Shown: positions 27,221 through 37,668, numbered from the stretch's first letter. The stretch is 64,000 nucleotides of DNA from Eubacteriales bacterium (GCA_030524715.1 JAUNGB010000002.1:1-64000), one strand, 5' to 3'. Numbers and translations: made by a program. The notes: generated from the letters alone by a model not told the origin.

Positions 27221-27250
27221 TTGTTAGAAGGATGTAAAGTGTGTTATAAT
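27221..27250 (+). promoter_or_regulatory. promoter of the ATPase/nuclease gene
   Basis: TTGTTA (27221-27226) and TATAAT (27245-27250) with an 18-bp spacer. The same promoter and the whole 105-bp leader recur at 36538-36672 before the deleted copy. The leader contains a repeated CTGCAG pair that could form a hairpin. Confidence 0.6.
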
Positions 27251-27354
27251 TGGTAAAATCATTGGTCCTGCAGAATGACAAAAGCACATAATTGCAGGCG
27301 CGGATAAAAGAGTGTTAAAATAATGGAGTGCTGCAGGAAGGAGGTATTTACGGG

Positions 27355-28938
27355 ATGAGTAAAATATTTAATATTGATGGGGCTTGTGATCCTGAACTGC
27401 ACTATATGGTTGATATATCAGGACGCTTACAGGAAATCAAAGCCATGGTGGACAGCGGAAAGTACTTTACCATAAACAGAGCCAGACAATATGGAAAAAC
27501 AACGACGCTGGCTGCCCTTAGCGAATTACTGAAGGATGATTATCAGGTGTTCAGTCTGGATTTTCAGACAATAAGTTACGGGGATTTTGAGTCAGAACAA
27601 AACTTTGTCGCCGCATTTTCGAGAGAAGTGTTAGATTGCTCAGAGAATATATCAGATGAGGTCAGAAGCGAACTGGAATTATTTTCAACCGGAAAGGTTC
27701 GGGAGGCGACACTTTCCGTATTATTTAAATCCCTGATTAAGCTGTGCCGAAAATCAGAAAAGAAAATCGTTCTTATTATTGATGAGGTAGATACCGCAAC
27801 CAGCAATCAGGTATTTGTTGATTTTCTTGCTCAGCTTCGGGCATACTATCTTAAGCGGAGAAAAACGCCTACGTTCCACTCGGTAATTTTGGCAGGAGTT
27901 TATGACGTTAGAAATATTAAACGAAAGCTTCGTCCGGAAGAGGAACGTAAGACAAACAGCCCGTGGAATATTGCCGCCCGATTCCGTGTTGATATGGGCT
28001 TTTCAGCGGAGGATATCGCCGGAATGCTGAAGGAGTATGAGGATGAACACCAAACAGGAATGAACATTGAGGATATGTCGGGCTTGATCTATGATTATAC
28101 GTCAGGGTATCCTTACCTTGTTTCCTGGCTCTGTAAAAGCCTTGACGAAGATATTGCAGGAAGCGAGGGATTTCCTGATAATAGCAGCGCATGGACGAAG
28201 GACGGTTTTCTGGCGGCTGTAAAGCTGCTGCTTAATGATCAGAATCCATTGTTTGAATCGCTGATAGGAAAACTCAATGACTTTCCGGAACTGAATCATG
28301 TAATTTCCAGATTGTTGTTTCAGGGGCAGAGTATTGCGTATAACCCCGATGATCCCGCTGTTCAGATGGCACAGATGTTTGGATTTATCAAAGTGGAGAA
28401 TTCTACAGTTTTGATAGCCAACAGGATATTTGAAACCAGATTATACAACAATTTTCTTTTGAAATTTAAAGAACAGAACAGCAGTATTTTTGCAGAGAGT
28501 TCCAGACAGAAAAATCAATTTTTCATTAATGGTTATCTGAATGTAAAAAGAATACTGGAAAAATTTGTGGAGTGTTTTGATGAGTTATATGGCGATAAGG
28601 GAGAAACTTTTCTTGAAGAGGATGGAAGACGCTATTTTATGCTGTTTTTAAAACCTATTATCAATGGAATAGGAAACTGCTATGTAGAAGCGGAGACTCG
28701 TAACCGGGAACGTATGGATCTGGTGATCGATTATCTTGGGGAACAGTATATTATTGAAATGAAAATATGGCGAGGCAATGCATATAATGAACGCGGCGAG
28801 GAACAGCTTTCGGCTTATCTTGATTATTTCCATCTGAACAAGGGATATATGCTCAGCTTTAACTTTAATAAGAAGAAGCAGATTGGTGTAAAGAATATTG
28901 TTCTGGGAGATAAATTGATCGTAGAAGCGGTGGTATAA
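27355..28938 (+). CDS. AAA-ATPase-like protein with C-terminal PD-(D/E)XK nuclease domain
   Basis: A 527-residue protein of the AAA-ATPase_like plus PDDEXK_9 class, abundant and often multicopy in gut Clostridia and Bacteroidetes. The P-loop variant is NRARQYGKTTTLAAL (about residues 43-57) and Walker B is KIVLIIDEVDT (about 139-149). The C-terminal nuclease core is MDLVIDYLGEQYIIEMKIWRG (about 460-480) with Asp and ExK. Its function is unproven; mobile, toxin-like or defence roles have been suggested for the family. Start chosen at 27355, nine bases after AAGGAGGT. A second copy of its promoter, leader and both gene ends lies at 36538-36779 with 509 codons removed. Confidence 0.78.
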   Translation: MSKIFNIDGACDPELHYMVDISGRLQEIKAMVDSGKYFTINRARQYGKTTTLAALSELLKDDYQVFSLDFQTISYGDFESEQNFVAAFSREVLDCSENISDEVRSELELFSTGKVREATLSVLFKSLIKLCRKSEKKIVLIIDEVDTATSNQVFVDFLAQLRAYYLKRRKTPTFHSVILAGVYDVRNIKRKLRPEEERKTNSPWNIAARFRVDMGFSAEDIAGMLKEYEDEHQTGMNIEDMSGLIYDYTSGYPYLVSWLCKSLDEDIAGSEGFPDNSSAWTKDGFLAAVKLLLNDQNPLFESLIGKLNDFPELNHVISRLLFQGQSIAYNPDDPAVQMAQMFGFIKVENSTVLIANRIFETRLYNNFLLKFKEQNSSIFAESSRQKNQFFINGYLNVKRILEKFVECFDELYGDKGETFLEEDGRRYFMLFLKPIINGIGNCYVEAETRNRERMDLVIDYLGEQYIIEMKIWRGNAYNERGEEQLSAYLDYFHLNKGYMLSFNFNKKKQIGVKNIVLGDKLIVEAVV

Positions 28939-29131
28939 GAATTTATCATTTCCCGAAAGAAATTGTTGAATTGCCTATATAACAGTGCTACCTGACTTCC
29001 GTCGTTTCTCTCAAAACCTAGTACTCTGAGAATTGTACTGGATGATTGTTAGGATTCTTTTGTCGATGATTTTGAGACTTTTAAGCGGTGTATGGAAATC
29101 AATATCCATACACCGTTTATACTTTTGAACA

Positions 29132-29445
29132 CTATTCTGCCCATCGTTTTAATACATCTTGTACATGACCTATGGAGCATTGTAGTGTCCCTGCAATCCC
29201 TCTTAGTGTCATTCCACTGTTACGCAGTTCCAGAATCGTCTTGTCTGTATCTTCTGCGTATAATCTTTTCCGTCCGGCACATCTTGGATTGTGGGAATTA
29301 CGGATGTCCTCTCCGTTTGTATTTTTTTATATTTCTCGCTGATTTCTTCCAGCAGTTCCCAGAGTTCCAAGCCATAACACCTGGTATACATTACAGCAAG
29401 CTGATATAGTTCCAGGAGATTCTGCCTGTTCATTTCCATTCCCAT
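29132..29445 (-). pseudogene. HTH protein (resolvase-tail-like) read across an A7 slippage site
   Basis: Reading from ATG 29445 (AAAGGAG site upstream), the first frame gives about 45 residues (MNRQNLLELYQLAVMYTRCY, then a helical LWELLEEISEKYKKIQT). At an A7 run (29322-29328 on the complement) a -1 shift opens a second frame to TAG at 29132: a GRKRLYAEDTDKTILEL stretch and an HTH (GMTLRGIAGTLQCSIGHVQD) as in serine-recombinase tails. Joined, it is about 105 residues. In the unshifted frame it stops at 29209. Either a single-base loss or programmed slippage explains it; I lean towards decay, but the run is a classic slippery site. Confidence 0.5.
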
Positions 29446-29935
29446 ATATCTTTTACTCCTTTAAAACCGTTGTTATTGCCTGACCAGACCGTATTGGCTC
29501 AGCGCTTAATACAGCGGCCTGTTTCTTTTCATTCCTGTCCGCCGTGGGTATACGATTCACTCAGGAATCAAGCAGCATACAGTTTTGGAAGAAATTTTCA
29601 ACTTCCTTTTGGGATAGATACAGTGCATCCAGAGTTGTTAGTCCAGTCATTTTTTTTACTTTTTCGTTCACCGACTGGTTTCTGGATATGTTAATGTAAG
29701 AGGCTTTTCGGGATATGCTGAATGGTGTTCTTGAAAAGCAGATACGCAAGGGAGATTTAAAAGCTGCCTGCCGCCCTTACAGAAAAGGCGAACAAGCAGC
29801 AGCTAATAACCTTGTTGGAAAAGGCTTTTTTAGCAGAAAGCAGCGAAACGGTTGATTCCGGGAATAAGAAATAGTATAATCCTAATATAATTTCGAGTTA
29901 TTTGGGGTACATATATAAGCGGGAGTTAGAAAGAT
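29446..29935. other. accessory intergenic stretch without a supportable gene
   Basis: Two short open frames occur: complement 29561-29749, containing NEKVKKMTGLTTLDALYLSQ, and forward 29715-29855, containing LEKQIRKGDLKAACRPYRKG. Neither has a good ribosome site or a family I recognise. They look like leftovers of disrupted genes, in keeping with the rest of the island. Confidence 0.35.
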
Positions 29936-30061
29936 ATGAGTAACATAAAAGCAGAAGAAGCAATGCGAGAATTAACGCTGATGCTGTTGTACCTCTCTCG
30001 GTTTGCGCAGGGCGAGCGTGGCTTTTGCAGCCAGCAGTGCAAAAACAAGCATAATATATAA
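29936..30061 (+). pseudogene. truncated small protein, possibly DUF6429-like
   Basis: A 41-codon frame starting MSNIKAEEAMRELTLMLLYL with a GGGAG site upstream. The beginning resembles DUF6429 proteins of about 85 residues, but after residue 27 the sequence becomes unrelated and stops early. The assignment is from memory of the N-terminal pattern and is weak. Confidence 0.35.
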
Positions 30062-30106
30062 GAGCAGGGCAAAGAATAAAAACGGGGAATAGAAGGGGGA
30101 ATGGTC

Positions 30107-31129
30107 ATGAACGAAGGAAACAAACTGACGCCCTATGAAACAAGAGAAATCCTGTTTTATAAAACTGATAACGGCGATGTCCGGGTTGAAATTCTTCTAT
30201 ATCAGGAAAACCTATGGCTGACACAGGCAAAAATGGCTGAATTATTTGAAGTTCAAAAAGCTGCCATTTCAAAACATTTAAAAAACATCTTCGAATCTGG
30301 CGAATTAGTGGAGAAATCAGTTGTTTCCAAAATGGAAACAACTGCGGCAGATGGTAAGCGATATAATACTAATTACTATAATCTGGATGCCATAATTGCG
30401 GTCGGATACCGTGTTAATTCTAAAAAAGCAACCATGTTCCGCATTTGGGCAAACCGCATATTAAAAGAATTCATTATTAAAGGTTATGTAATGGATGATG
30501 CTCGCCTGCGGGAGCCGGAAAACTTCTTCGGTAAGGACTATTTTGAAGAGCAGTTGGAGCGAATTCGTGACATTCGTTCCAGCGAGCGCCGGTTCTATCA
30601 GAAAATCACGGACATTTACTCCCAGTGTAGCGCTGACTATGATGTGAACAGTCCAATTACGAAAGAATTTTTTGCAACAGTACAAAATAAACTCCATTAT
30701 GCTGTCACCCACCATACGGCGGCAGAAATTATCTATGAGCGGGCCGACAGCACAAAACCGAATATGGGTCTGACCACTTGGAAAAACGCTCCGCAAGGCC
30801 GCATTCGTAAGGCAGATGTTTCGATTGCTAAGAACTACTTAAATGAAGAAGAAATGACAAATCTGAACGAGATCGTGACAATGTATCTGGACTATGCGGA
30901 ACGTCAGGCACGGCGGGGAAACATCATGTACATGCAGGACTGGGCGATTCGTCTGGATGCTTTCCTCCAGTTCAATGAAGAAGATATTTTGCATGACAAG
31001 GGCAAAGTAACCGCCGCTATTGCCAAAGCCTTTGCAGAAAGCGAGTTTGAGAAATACCGTGTCTTGCAGGACAGGACATATCAGAGTGACTTCGATAAGC
31101 TTGTAGCCAGCACAGAGGAAAATAGCTGA
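30107..31129 (+). CDS. RhuM-family virulence-type protein
   Basis: A 340-residue protein of the RhuM family. The N-terminal winged-helix part reads LTQAKMAELFEVQKAAISKH, then VVSKMETTAADGKRYNTNYYNLDAIIAVGYRVNS (about residues 65-110), the hallmark of the family. The rest is helical with GYVMDDARLREPE and LTTWKNAPQGRIRKADVSIAKNYL. RhuM genes lie on pathogenicity and mobile islands; the molecular role is unknown, though Fic/Doc-linked and toxin-antitoxin contexts are common. Start 30107 (second ATG) has the AGAAGGGGGA site at proper distance. An internally deleted copy lies at 27047. Confidence 0.85.
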   Translation: MNEGNKLTPYETREILFYKTDNGDVRVEILLYQENLWLTQAKMAELFEVQKAAISKHLKNIFESGELVEKSVVSKMETTAADGKRYNTNYYNLDAIIAVGYRVNSKKATMFRIWANRILKEFIIKGYVMDDARLREPENFFGKDYFEEQLERIRDIRSSERRFYQKITDIYSQCSADYDVNSPITKEFFATVQNKLHYAVTHHTAAEIIYERADSTKPNMGLTTWKNAPQGRIRKADVSIAKNYLNEEEMTNLNEIVTMYLDYAERQARRGNIMYMQDWAIRLDAFLQFNEEDILHDKGKVTAAIAKAFAESEFEKYRVLQDRTYQSDFDKLVASTEENS

Positions 31130-31550
31130 TTTTCGTGTAGTACCAAAAGTTGCGTTCAAATATAATAAAGTTACGATTAAGGTTGCGATTCATAGTGCGA
31201 TTGCCCATCATCAATACCCCTGATGATAGAAAATGCCCGTTATTAGCCATGCTGGCGATAACGGGCATTCCATTAAGCATGTACAAATTCAGTCAGAACA
31301 ATTTTTTCCTGAATACAGCAGCTATTCCATGGCAAGATCTTATATACTGTCATCCTTTGGATTTCCCGGTGGGCATGCAAGGGTTTGGAAATTTAGATAA
31401 AATAGAGACAATTTTGTGCCGGAATGGTCGATTTTTTGCTTGTTAATAAAAATGGGATATGTTACACTAAATGGTATAATATCTCTTTTTTTTATGGGAA
31501 TGTGCGTAAAGATTGAGGTAAAAATAATATAGGAAAAGGAGGAATAGGAC
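31130..31550. other. gap with hairpins upstream of the surface protein
   Basis: No gene is supported. A 12-bp perfect stem (AATGCCCGTTAT at 31232-31243 and ATAACGGGCATT at 31258-31269) lies downstream of the RhuM-like gene but lacks a T run. TATAAT at 31475-31480 is a candidate -10 box for the surface-protein gene, without a good -35 box, and AAAGGAGGAATAGGAC precedes its ATG. Confidence 0.45.
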
Positions 31551-34500
31551 ATGAAGAGAAGAAGTTTTGCGTTGTTTTTATCCGCAGCAGTGGCTATGGG
31601 ACAGATTGGCGGAACAGGAACGATGGCTTTAGCAGAAGACTTCAGTCCGGAAGCAGAAGTGTCTGAGGTCAGTACATATGAAGCAGATGCTTTCGATGAC
31701 GGTGAAAACACAGAGACACCCGAATTAACGGAAAATGAATCGGGGGGGGCGAAAATCAGGAGCTATTTTCTTCATTTGAGGAAAGTGGAGAAGAACTGCT
31801 TTTTTCTGATGCGGGAGATGAAGGCAATGATGGAGAAGAAGAAAGTCAGTATAGTTATCATGTTGGCTTAGATGACACAAATGTCTTTCTTCCCAATCAG
31901 ACCTTTTTTATCAGTAAAAATGTTACCTGTTGGGGAAATAACTCGACATACCCAGAGGGACATCTTTACGAAGATGTCAAAGTCAAGAGTGTAACTATAC
32001 AACAGGATGTTGGGGCATGTGAATATGAAGAAACGGACGAGGGATGGCTTTTTACTATGCTGCGTGAGGGAACAGCAGTATTAATAGCATATTTTGAAAA
32101 TCCCGAAGATCCCGGAACCACCGAAACAAGACTATATACCATTACTGTTGCTGACGACCAATATGAGTCAGGCTATGACTATGAGAACGGTACGAATAAG
32201 ATGCTAAAAGGTCGTAGCATGAGAATACATACTTCTCTTTACTGGAGAGGCTATAATCCGGAAACAGAAGAATATAATGAGCGAAATGTGGATAATTATT
32301 CTTTAGAGTTTGGAGAATATGACAGCGATTTAGATATTCAGTTAGATGTTACAGATATTATAATTACCTCTGAAGTGTCAAAAGGGTATAATATTCCAGT
32401 ACAGTTTGTTGTCGATGGAAATGCAGTATCAGAGGAAGAAATATGGGTTGAAGTGACAGATGGTGGATATTATGTTATCAGCAGAGGTTCAATAGCTGAG
32501 ACAGATCTGTACGTAGGAGAATCAACGACTGTAAATCCGGAGATTAAGTTTTATAACGAAGATTACCCCGATGGAAAAGAGATTGAAAATTATGATTCTG
32601 TTGAATATCGATGGGGGGAGTATAATGACGAGGCTGTAGAAATTAGTAATAAGACTGCTCCATTCAAGATCACCAAGTTGAAAAATTGGGACGAAGATGT
32701 AACATTAACAGCAATAATTGATGGTGAATCCGGAACAGAATCAGAACCGATCACATGGAACCTTAGAGGACAGGAGTATGACGTATCTTTTGGTGAAGAG
32801 AGACCGGATCGTATTTATGAGGATGGCGATGTTGAAATTGTATTGAATACAGAGGGGCTGAGCGGAGAATACAAGGTCAAATGGGAAGTTGGATTCGATA
32901 ACGAGGGTAATATTAACAGCTTTGAAAAAGGTTATGAGATTAGCAAACAGCAGAACAGCATCACTCTTTTGGGAGATAAACTGAGCGGCATCCTTGGTGA
33001 TGGAGATGTCTTTAAAGTTCGTGCAGTGATTGAAGCGGGAGGCGAAGAAGTCAGCCGCGATGAGATGGATATAGAATATTGTGATGTTGTTATCGAAAAA
33101 GATTTTGATTTTCCGGAAGACGGAAGTATGTCAACTCTCCCGAGATACGAACAATATATTCGTAAGCAATATGACGGGTGGTTAAGAAATTCAGAATATC
33201 CGGATGGCACAAATTGTCCAATTCAGATTCAAGATGTTTCTTCAAGTAATGAAGACGTAGTTACAGTTCGTCCTGATAATGGGAACGGTTGGAACATTAT
33301 ACCTAACAAAAACGGAAATGCAACTATTACGGTTGAATATAGCTATGAATATGAAAATGAGTCGAAGAAGGAGACAACTTCCTTTGAGATATTGGTAGGA
33401 ACAGATATTTACAATGTAACGATTTCTTCAAATACCAATGCAACTCAGGTGCTTCCGGGCGCTGCCCTCAAATTGACAGCAGATATCAGGCATGAATATT
33501 ATGATGTAGAGCAGGATCGTCATTTTTCTGATGAGGGAGAGAATGTTCGGGTAGAGTGGAAAGCGGAGCAGGAAAGTGATGCCGTAACTCTTTCTGTTGA
33601 TTCTTCTGATTCCCGTAAAGTTACTGTTACAGCAAAAGACGAAACAAGTGGAAGAGATGTAAAGATTGTTGCACAAGTATTTGATCAGGAAGGAAATTCA
33701 GTCGCTGAAGAGGAATTCTGGTTGAATATCAGCAATGAATATTATGAAATTTTTGTCGATGAAGAATTAAATTCAGATTTATTGATTAATAATAGTGTGA
33801 ACATTACCCCGACTCTTAGGCTTGTCAAAAGCGATGGAAATTCAAATAATGTGGATACGGAAATCCGGTACTGTTGGGAATGGGACAGTAATGCGTTTGA
33901 AATAAAAGATTCTGAGGGTAATATCTTAACCGACAACGCACTAATAAATTCCGGGCAATTTACAATCAGAAGAAAAGAAAGCTGGGGAAAACAGATAACT
34001 CTGATTGCAAATATGAAAGATGAAGATGAACATTGGTGTGAGGTTGCCAGAAAAACATGGAACTTTAAACAGAAGGATTACAATATTTCTATGGAAAACC
34101 TGCGTGAGCAGGATTATACATGGGTATATTCCGATGAAGACTATGTTATTAATCTGGATATGACGGAATTAGAAGGTATTCAAGATGTTACGCCGATAAT
34201 TGAAGTTGTTATTCAGAATGAAGAAACGTGGGATTCTATAAAAACCTCCGGAGCCTATGAGGTGAATGGTTCTTCCGTAACCCTTCATGGAGCAGTCCTT
34301 AAAGAGGTGCAGGATCAACTTAAATCCGGTGAATGGCTGGCGATTCAGGCACGTATAGAGGTTAACGGTAGTGAAATTGCGAACTATGGAGTCGGCTTTG
34401 ATGTGCGGGATCCATATTATGATTTAGGTGTTTATGATGATATGAATTTCCTGCCAAAAGAAGAACTGGTTTTCAGTAAGGATGGAAAAACTATTTGGGT

Positions 34501-36457
34501 GGAGAATCAGGACTATCCAAATGGAGCAGATGTGAAATGTACTGTCGAGAATATTACAAGCTCAGATTCTTCAGTATTTGAAACAGTACAGAAAGATGGA
34601 GACTGGATAATTACTGCAAAAAATCCAGGTTCCGCCAATATTACTGTTAAGATGTCTTATCCGAAGCCTGACGGTTCCGTGACCACGTTTGAACAGACAT
34701 TTAATGCGAATGTAAAAAAACTGTTCTACGATATTTCAATTGATTTAGATACAAAGACAAATGAAATGCTTCCGGGTGCGTCTGTCAGGATTTTGCCTGA
34801 GGTGTATAAATTCGAGGCAGGCACTGACGGTGCCCAAAAGCTTTCGCCGAGCGAGTATAAAATAACATATAAACCTAAAACTGAGAATGAAGACATGTTA
34901 ACAGTAGGATCCGATGGAACTGTACAGGCAGCAAAAGATGCAGAGGGAGAGGCATATGTTATTTTAACATTAGAGATTCCATCAAAGGACGGCGGTGAAC
35001 AGTATAAGCAGGATTATACTATTTACTTTAATATTACATCTGAATACATGCAATGGCAGGTAGATGACATTATTGCAGAGCCTGGCTCGACTGTTAATCT
35101 CAGCGACATTAAAGCTGTGCTGATAAAGTATAATAAGAAAAATCCGAACGGAATCAAAATGGATGTAAAACCTGTTTTGAGTACGAACAGAGTGACGGAT
35201 ACCAATCTGTTAGAAATTAACGGCGCAGGTGATGCAATAACTGTAAAAGGCAGTAATTTGACAGCAGCAGATTCACCGATGGAGACATATATTGCTGTTA
35301 AGACACCATCAGGAGAATATGAACATTGGATTAAGGTAACCGTTTGTGTACACGATTATAAAGTGATAAGTTCCAGCTCATCAAGCTGTGTTTCTTCTGG
35401 TTCTGTAACATATGAGTGCAGTAAATGCGGAAAATCAAAAACGGAAACTACCGGAACTTCAGGTCATTCATGGAGTGAGTGGAAAACAACTACTGCAGCT
35501 ACCGTTTTTTCTCCGGCAATACAGACAAGCTACTGTTATGTATGCGGTACAACGATTACAAGAACCTATGGAGATAAGCTTGATCCGACCATAGATGGGG
35601 CAACGGAAACCCTTGAAGTGGAACCGGGACAGAAAGTTACTGATTATAAGATAACAGGTATGGCAAACGGTGACTCTGTAGTTTCCTGGGAATCCAGTGC
35701 AGAGGACATTGTGGCAGTAAACGGAAAAGAAGACGGAACCTGCGAAATTATTGTCAAAAATAAAACCGGAGAAGCGGAAATTACGATTACTTTAAAGAGT
35801 GGCTTGAAGAAAATCATTAAAGTCAGTGCTGCTTACAGCATTCAGAGAACAGAGCCAATGATCAAACGCGTGGATGTTTCGGGCAATAAAATAGATGTTA
35901 TTCTTTCAGATACAGTAAAAGGGGCTACAGGATATGATTATGTTATTTCTACAGTGGCTGATTATAAGAATGGTCGTCTGGAAAACGGAATTAACAAAAA
36001 TATTCCTGTTACTAAAACAAGTTATCAGTATCTTCCAAAGGGAACCTATTATGTATATTGTCATGCATGGAATCGCGTAGACGGCAAAAAGGTATTCAGC
36101 CAGTGGTCTAATATCAGGCAGTTTACGATAACGGCAACCACTCCTGAAACCCCGGTAGTCACCAGTGTCAAGGTAAAAGGCTCAACAGTGACTGTTACCT
36201 GGAAGAAGACCGCAGATACAGTTGGTTATGATGTGGTTCTCGGAAAAGCTACTGCAAAAGTAAGTGGTGAGAAACGTCCGGTTAAGTACGGAACGCTGGT
36301 AAAAAAGAATATTAAGGGAGATACAGTAACGGCTGTATTCAAGAATGTTCCAAAGGGAACGTATTATGCAGGACTTCACGCATTTAACAGAACCTCTGAA
36401 GATAATAAAAAGGTATTCAGTCCGTGGTCAAATATAAAGACAGTAAAAGTTAAATAA
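31551..36457 (+). CDS. giant Ig/FnIII-type surface protein, out of frame at a poly-G tract (candidate phase-variable gene)
   Basis: Frame 1 from ATG 31551 gives a signal peptide (MKRRSFALFLSAAVAMGQIG, cleavage near ALAEDF) and an acidic stretch, then reaches G8 at 31742-31749 and stops at 31871 (106 residues). The -1 frame is open from the G tract without a stop to TAA at 36457. With nine Gs the two join into one protein of about 1,635 residues. The body holds Ig-like beta modules, partly as a two-fold repeat of about 430 residues. Then comes a Cys-rich block of the HDYK...TYECSKCGKS...GHSWSEW type, and two C-terminal FnIII-like repeats ending in PKGTYY...FSPWSNI. No LPXTG or anchor helix is visible. 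The function is probably adhesive or carbohydrate binding (inference). Confidence 0.8.
31742..31749 (+). repeat. G8 homopolymer at the frame break
   Basis: Eight consecutive Gs between ACGGAAAATGAATC and CGAAAATCAGG. The count puts the two open halves of the surface-protein gene in different frames. Gain of one G or loss of two restores the frame. It is the longest G run I saw in the window. Confidence 0.85.
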
Positions 36458-36477
36458 ATCTGTCTGATTATAAAAGA

Positions 36478-36515
36478 AAACAACAATCTGCAGGCTTTCT
36501 GCAGATTGTTGTTTT
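36478..36515 (+). terminator. strong Rho-independent terminator of the surface-protein gene
   Basis: Perfect 16-bp stem (AAACAACAATCTGCAG at 36478-36493 and its complement from 36499) with a five-base loop, ending in GTTGTTTT. Its presence suggests the upstream gene is, or was recently, expressed. Confidence 0.88.
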
Positions 36516-36537
36516 GCCTGGTGTGATATGAATGGAG

Positions 36538-36779
36538 TTGTTAGAAGGCCGTAAAGTGTGTTATAATTGATAAAATCATTGGTCCTGCAGAATGACAAAG
36601 GCACATAATTGCAGGCGCGGATAAAAGAGTGTTAAAAATAATGGAATGCTGCAGGAAGGAGGTATTTACGGGATGAGTAAAATATTTAATGTTCTGGGGG
36701 ATAAATTGATCGTAGAAGCGGTGGTATAAGAAATTATCATTTCCCGAAAGAAATTGTTGAATTGCCTATATAACAGTGC
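36538..36779 (+). pseudogene. internally deleted copy of the AAA-ATPase/PDDEXK gene
   Basis: Bases 36538-36690 repeat 27221-27372 (promoter, leader, ribosome site and first six codons) with few changes. They are joined directly to the last twelve codons and 3' flank, matching 28900-28984. Codons 7-515 (1,527 bp) are missing, and the join keeps the frame, giving an 18-codon ORF at 36673-36729 (MSKIFNVLGDKLIVEAVV). It therefore retains promoter, ribosome site, start and stop. Confidence 0.85.
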
Positions 36780-37107
36780 TATAATAGCCGCAGATAAATA
36801 ATATGCAAAATAGGATTCCATGCGTCAAGTGTTCAGTGGATGGGGAGTTGCCGCAGAAACGAAAAGTTCGTCTTACGATATGGGGTCTGCACCCGTTGCA
36901 ACACACAGATGATACAGACATCTCGATTGTGAAGGGATATAAGTACAATTGCGTTATTCAGTGATTGGATAATTACTTATTATTTATCCCAGATGCTCAT
37001 TCACATCGGGATGTTTTTTGATGTATAAAGTTTCTAAGCTTTTCTGCATTTCCGCTAACCGAAATGCCCGCATCCCGAAATTGATAAATGTTAAGGAGGA
37101 ACAGGGC
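36780..37107. other. gap before the folate operon
   Basis: A 53-codon frame (36803-36964, with IPCVKCSVDGELPQKRKV) has no ribosome site or recognisable family and may be a remnant. Closer to folE, CATCCCGAAATTG... and CATCGGGATG form weak dyads. I see no tetrahydrofolate riboswitch pattern. Confidence 0.3.
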
Positions 37108-37668
37108 ATGATGGATCATGAAAAAATAAAGCAGGGTGTCCGTCTGATGCTGGAAGGCATCGGAGAGGACGTTAACAGAGAGGGGCTTCTTGATACTCCG
37201 GATCGTATCGCGCGTATGTGCGAGCAGATTTACGGGGGATTGTATGAGGATCCCGGGGTTCATCTCAGCAAACAATTTCATGCCACAAACAACAATATCG
37301 TATTAGAGAAGGATATTACATTTTATTCTGTCTGCGAGCACCATCTGCTGCCGTTTTACGGGAAAGCGCATGTTGCGTATATCCCGGATGCAAAGGTAGC
37401 GGGATTGAGCAAGCTGGCGCGTACGGTGGAGGTTTTTGCAAGGAGGCCGCAGATTCAGGAAAATATGACTGCCCAGATCGCAGATGCCCTGGAAGAACAT
37501 CTGAAGCCCAAGGGCGTGATGGTCATGATCGAGGCGGAGCATATGTGTATGACCATGCGCGGCGTACAGAAGCCGGGAAGCAAAACAGTTACAACGATCG
37601 TAAAGGGAGCATTTGCAGAGGACTATTCCCTTCAGCAGACGTTCTTCCAGATGGTGAACAGACCCTGA
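37108..37668 (+). CDS. folE: GTP cyclohydrolase I
   Basis: A 186-residue enzyme that converts GTP to dihydroneopterin triphosphate, the first step of folate synthesis. Motifs: [12 protein letters not shown] (about 26-37), the zinc site [20 protein letters not shown] (about 73-92), [16 protein letters not shown], and [17 protein letters not shown] (the second zinc Cys and catalytic region). ATG 37108 follows AAGGAGGAACAGGGC. A longer frame to 37018 is unlikely. First gene of the folE-HD-folP-folBK run. Confidence 0.95.
   Translation: MMDHEKIKQGVRLMLEGIGEDVNREGLLDTPDRIARMCEQIYGGLYEDPGVHLSKQFHATNNNIVLEKDITFYSVCEHHLLPFYGKAHVAYIPDAKVAGLSKLARTVEVFARRPQIQENMTAQIADALEEHLKPKGVMVMIEAEHMCMTMRGVQKPGSKTVTTIVKGAFAEDYSLQQTFFQMVNRP

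Noticed and set aside
29715..29855. 46-codon ORF in the island
   Set aside because: No ribosome site and unrecognised; probably a leftover frame.
27355..31129. Prophage or complete transposon in the island
   Set aside because: No integrase, terminase, capsid or transposase gene and no att-like termini beyond the gene-derived repeats.
36803..36964. 53-codon ORF before folE
   Set aside because: No ribosome site and no recognisable family; mentioned only in the gap description.
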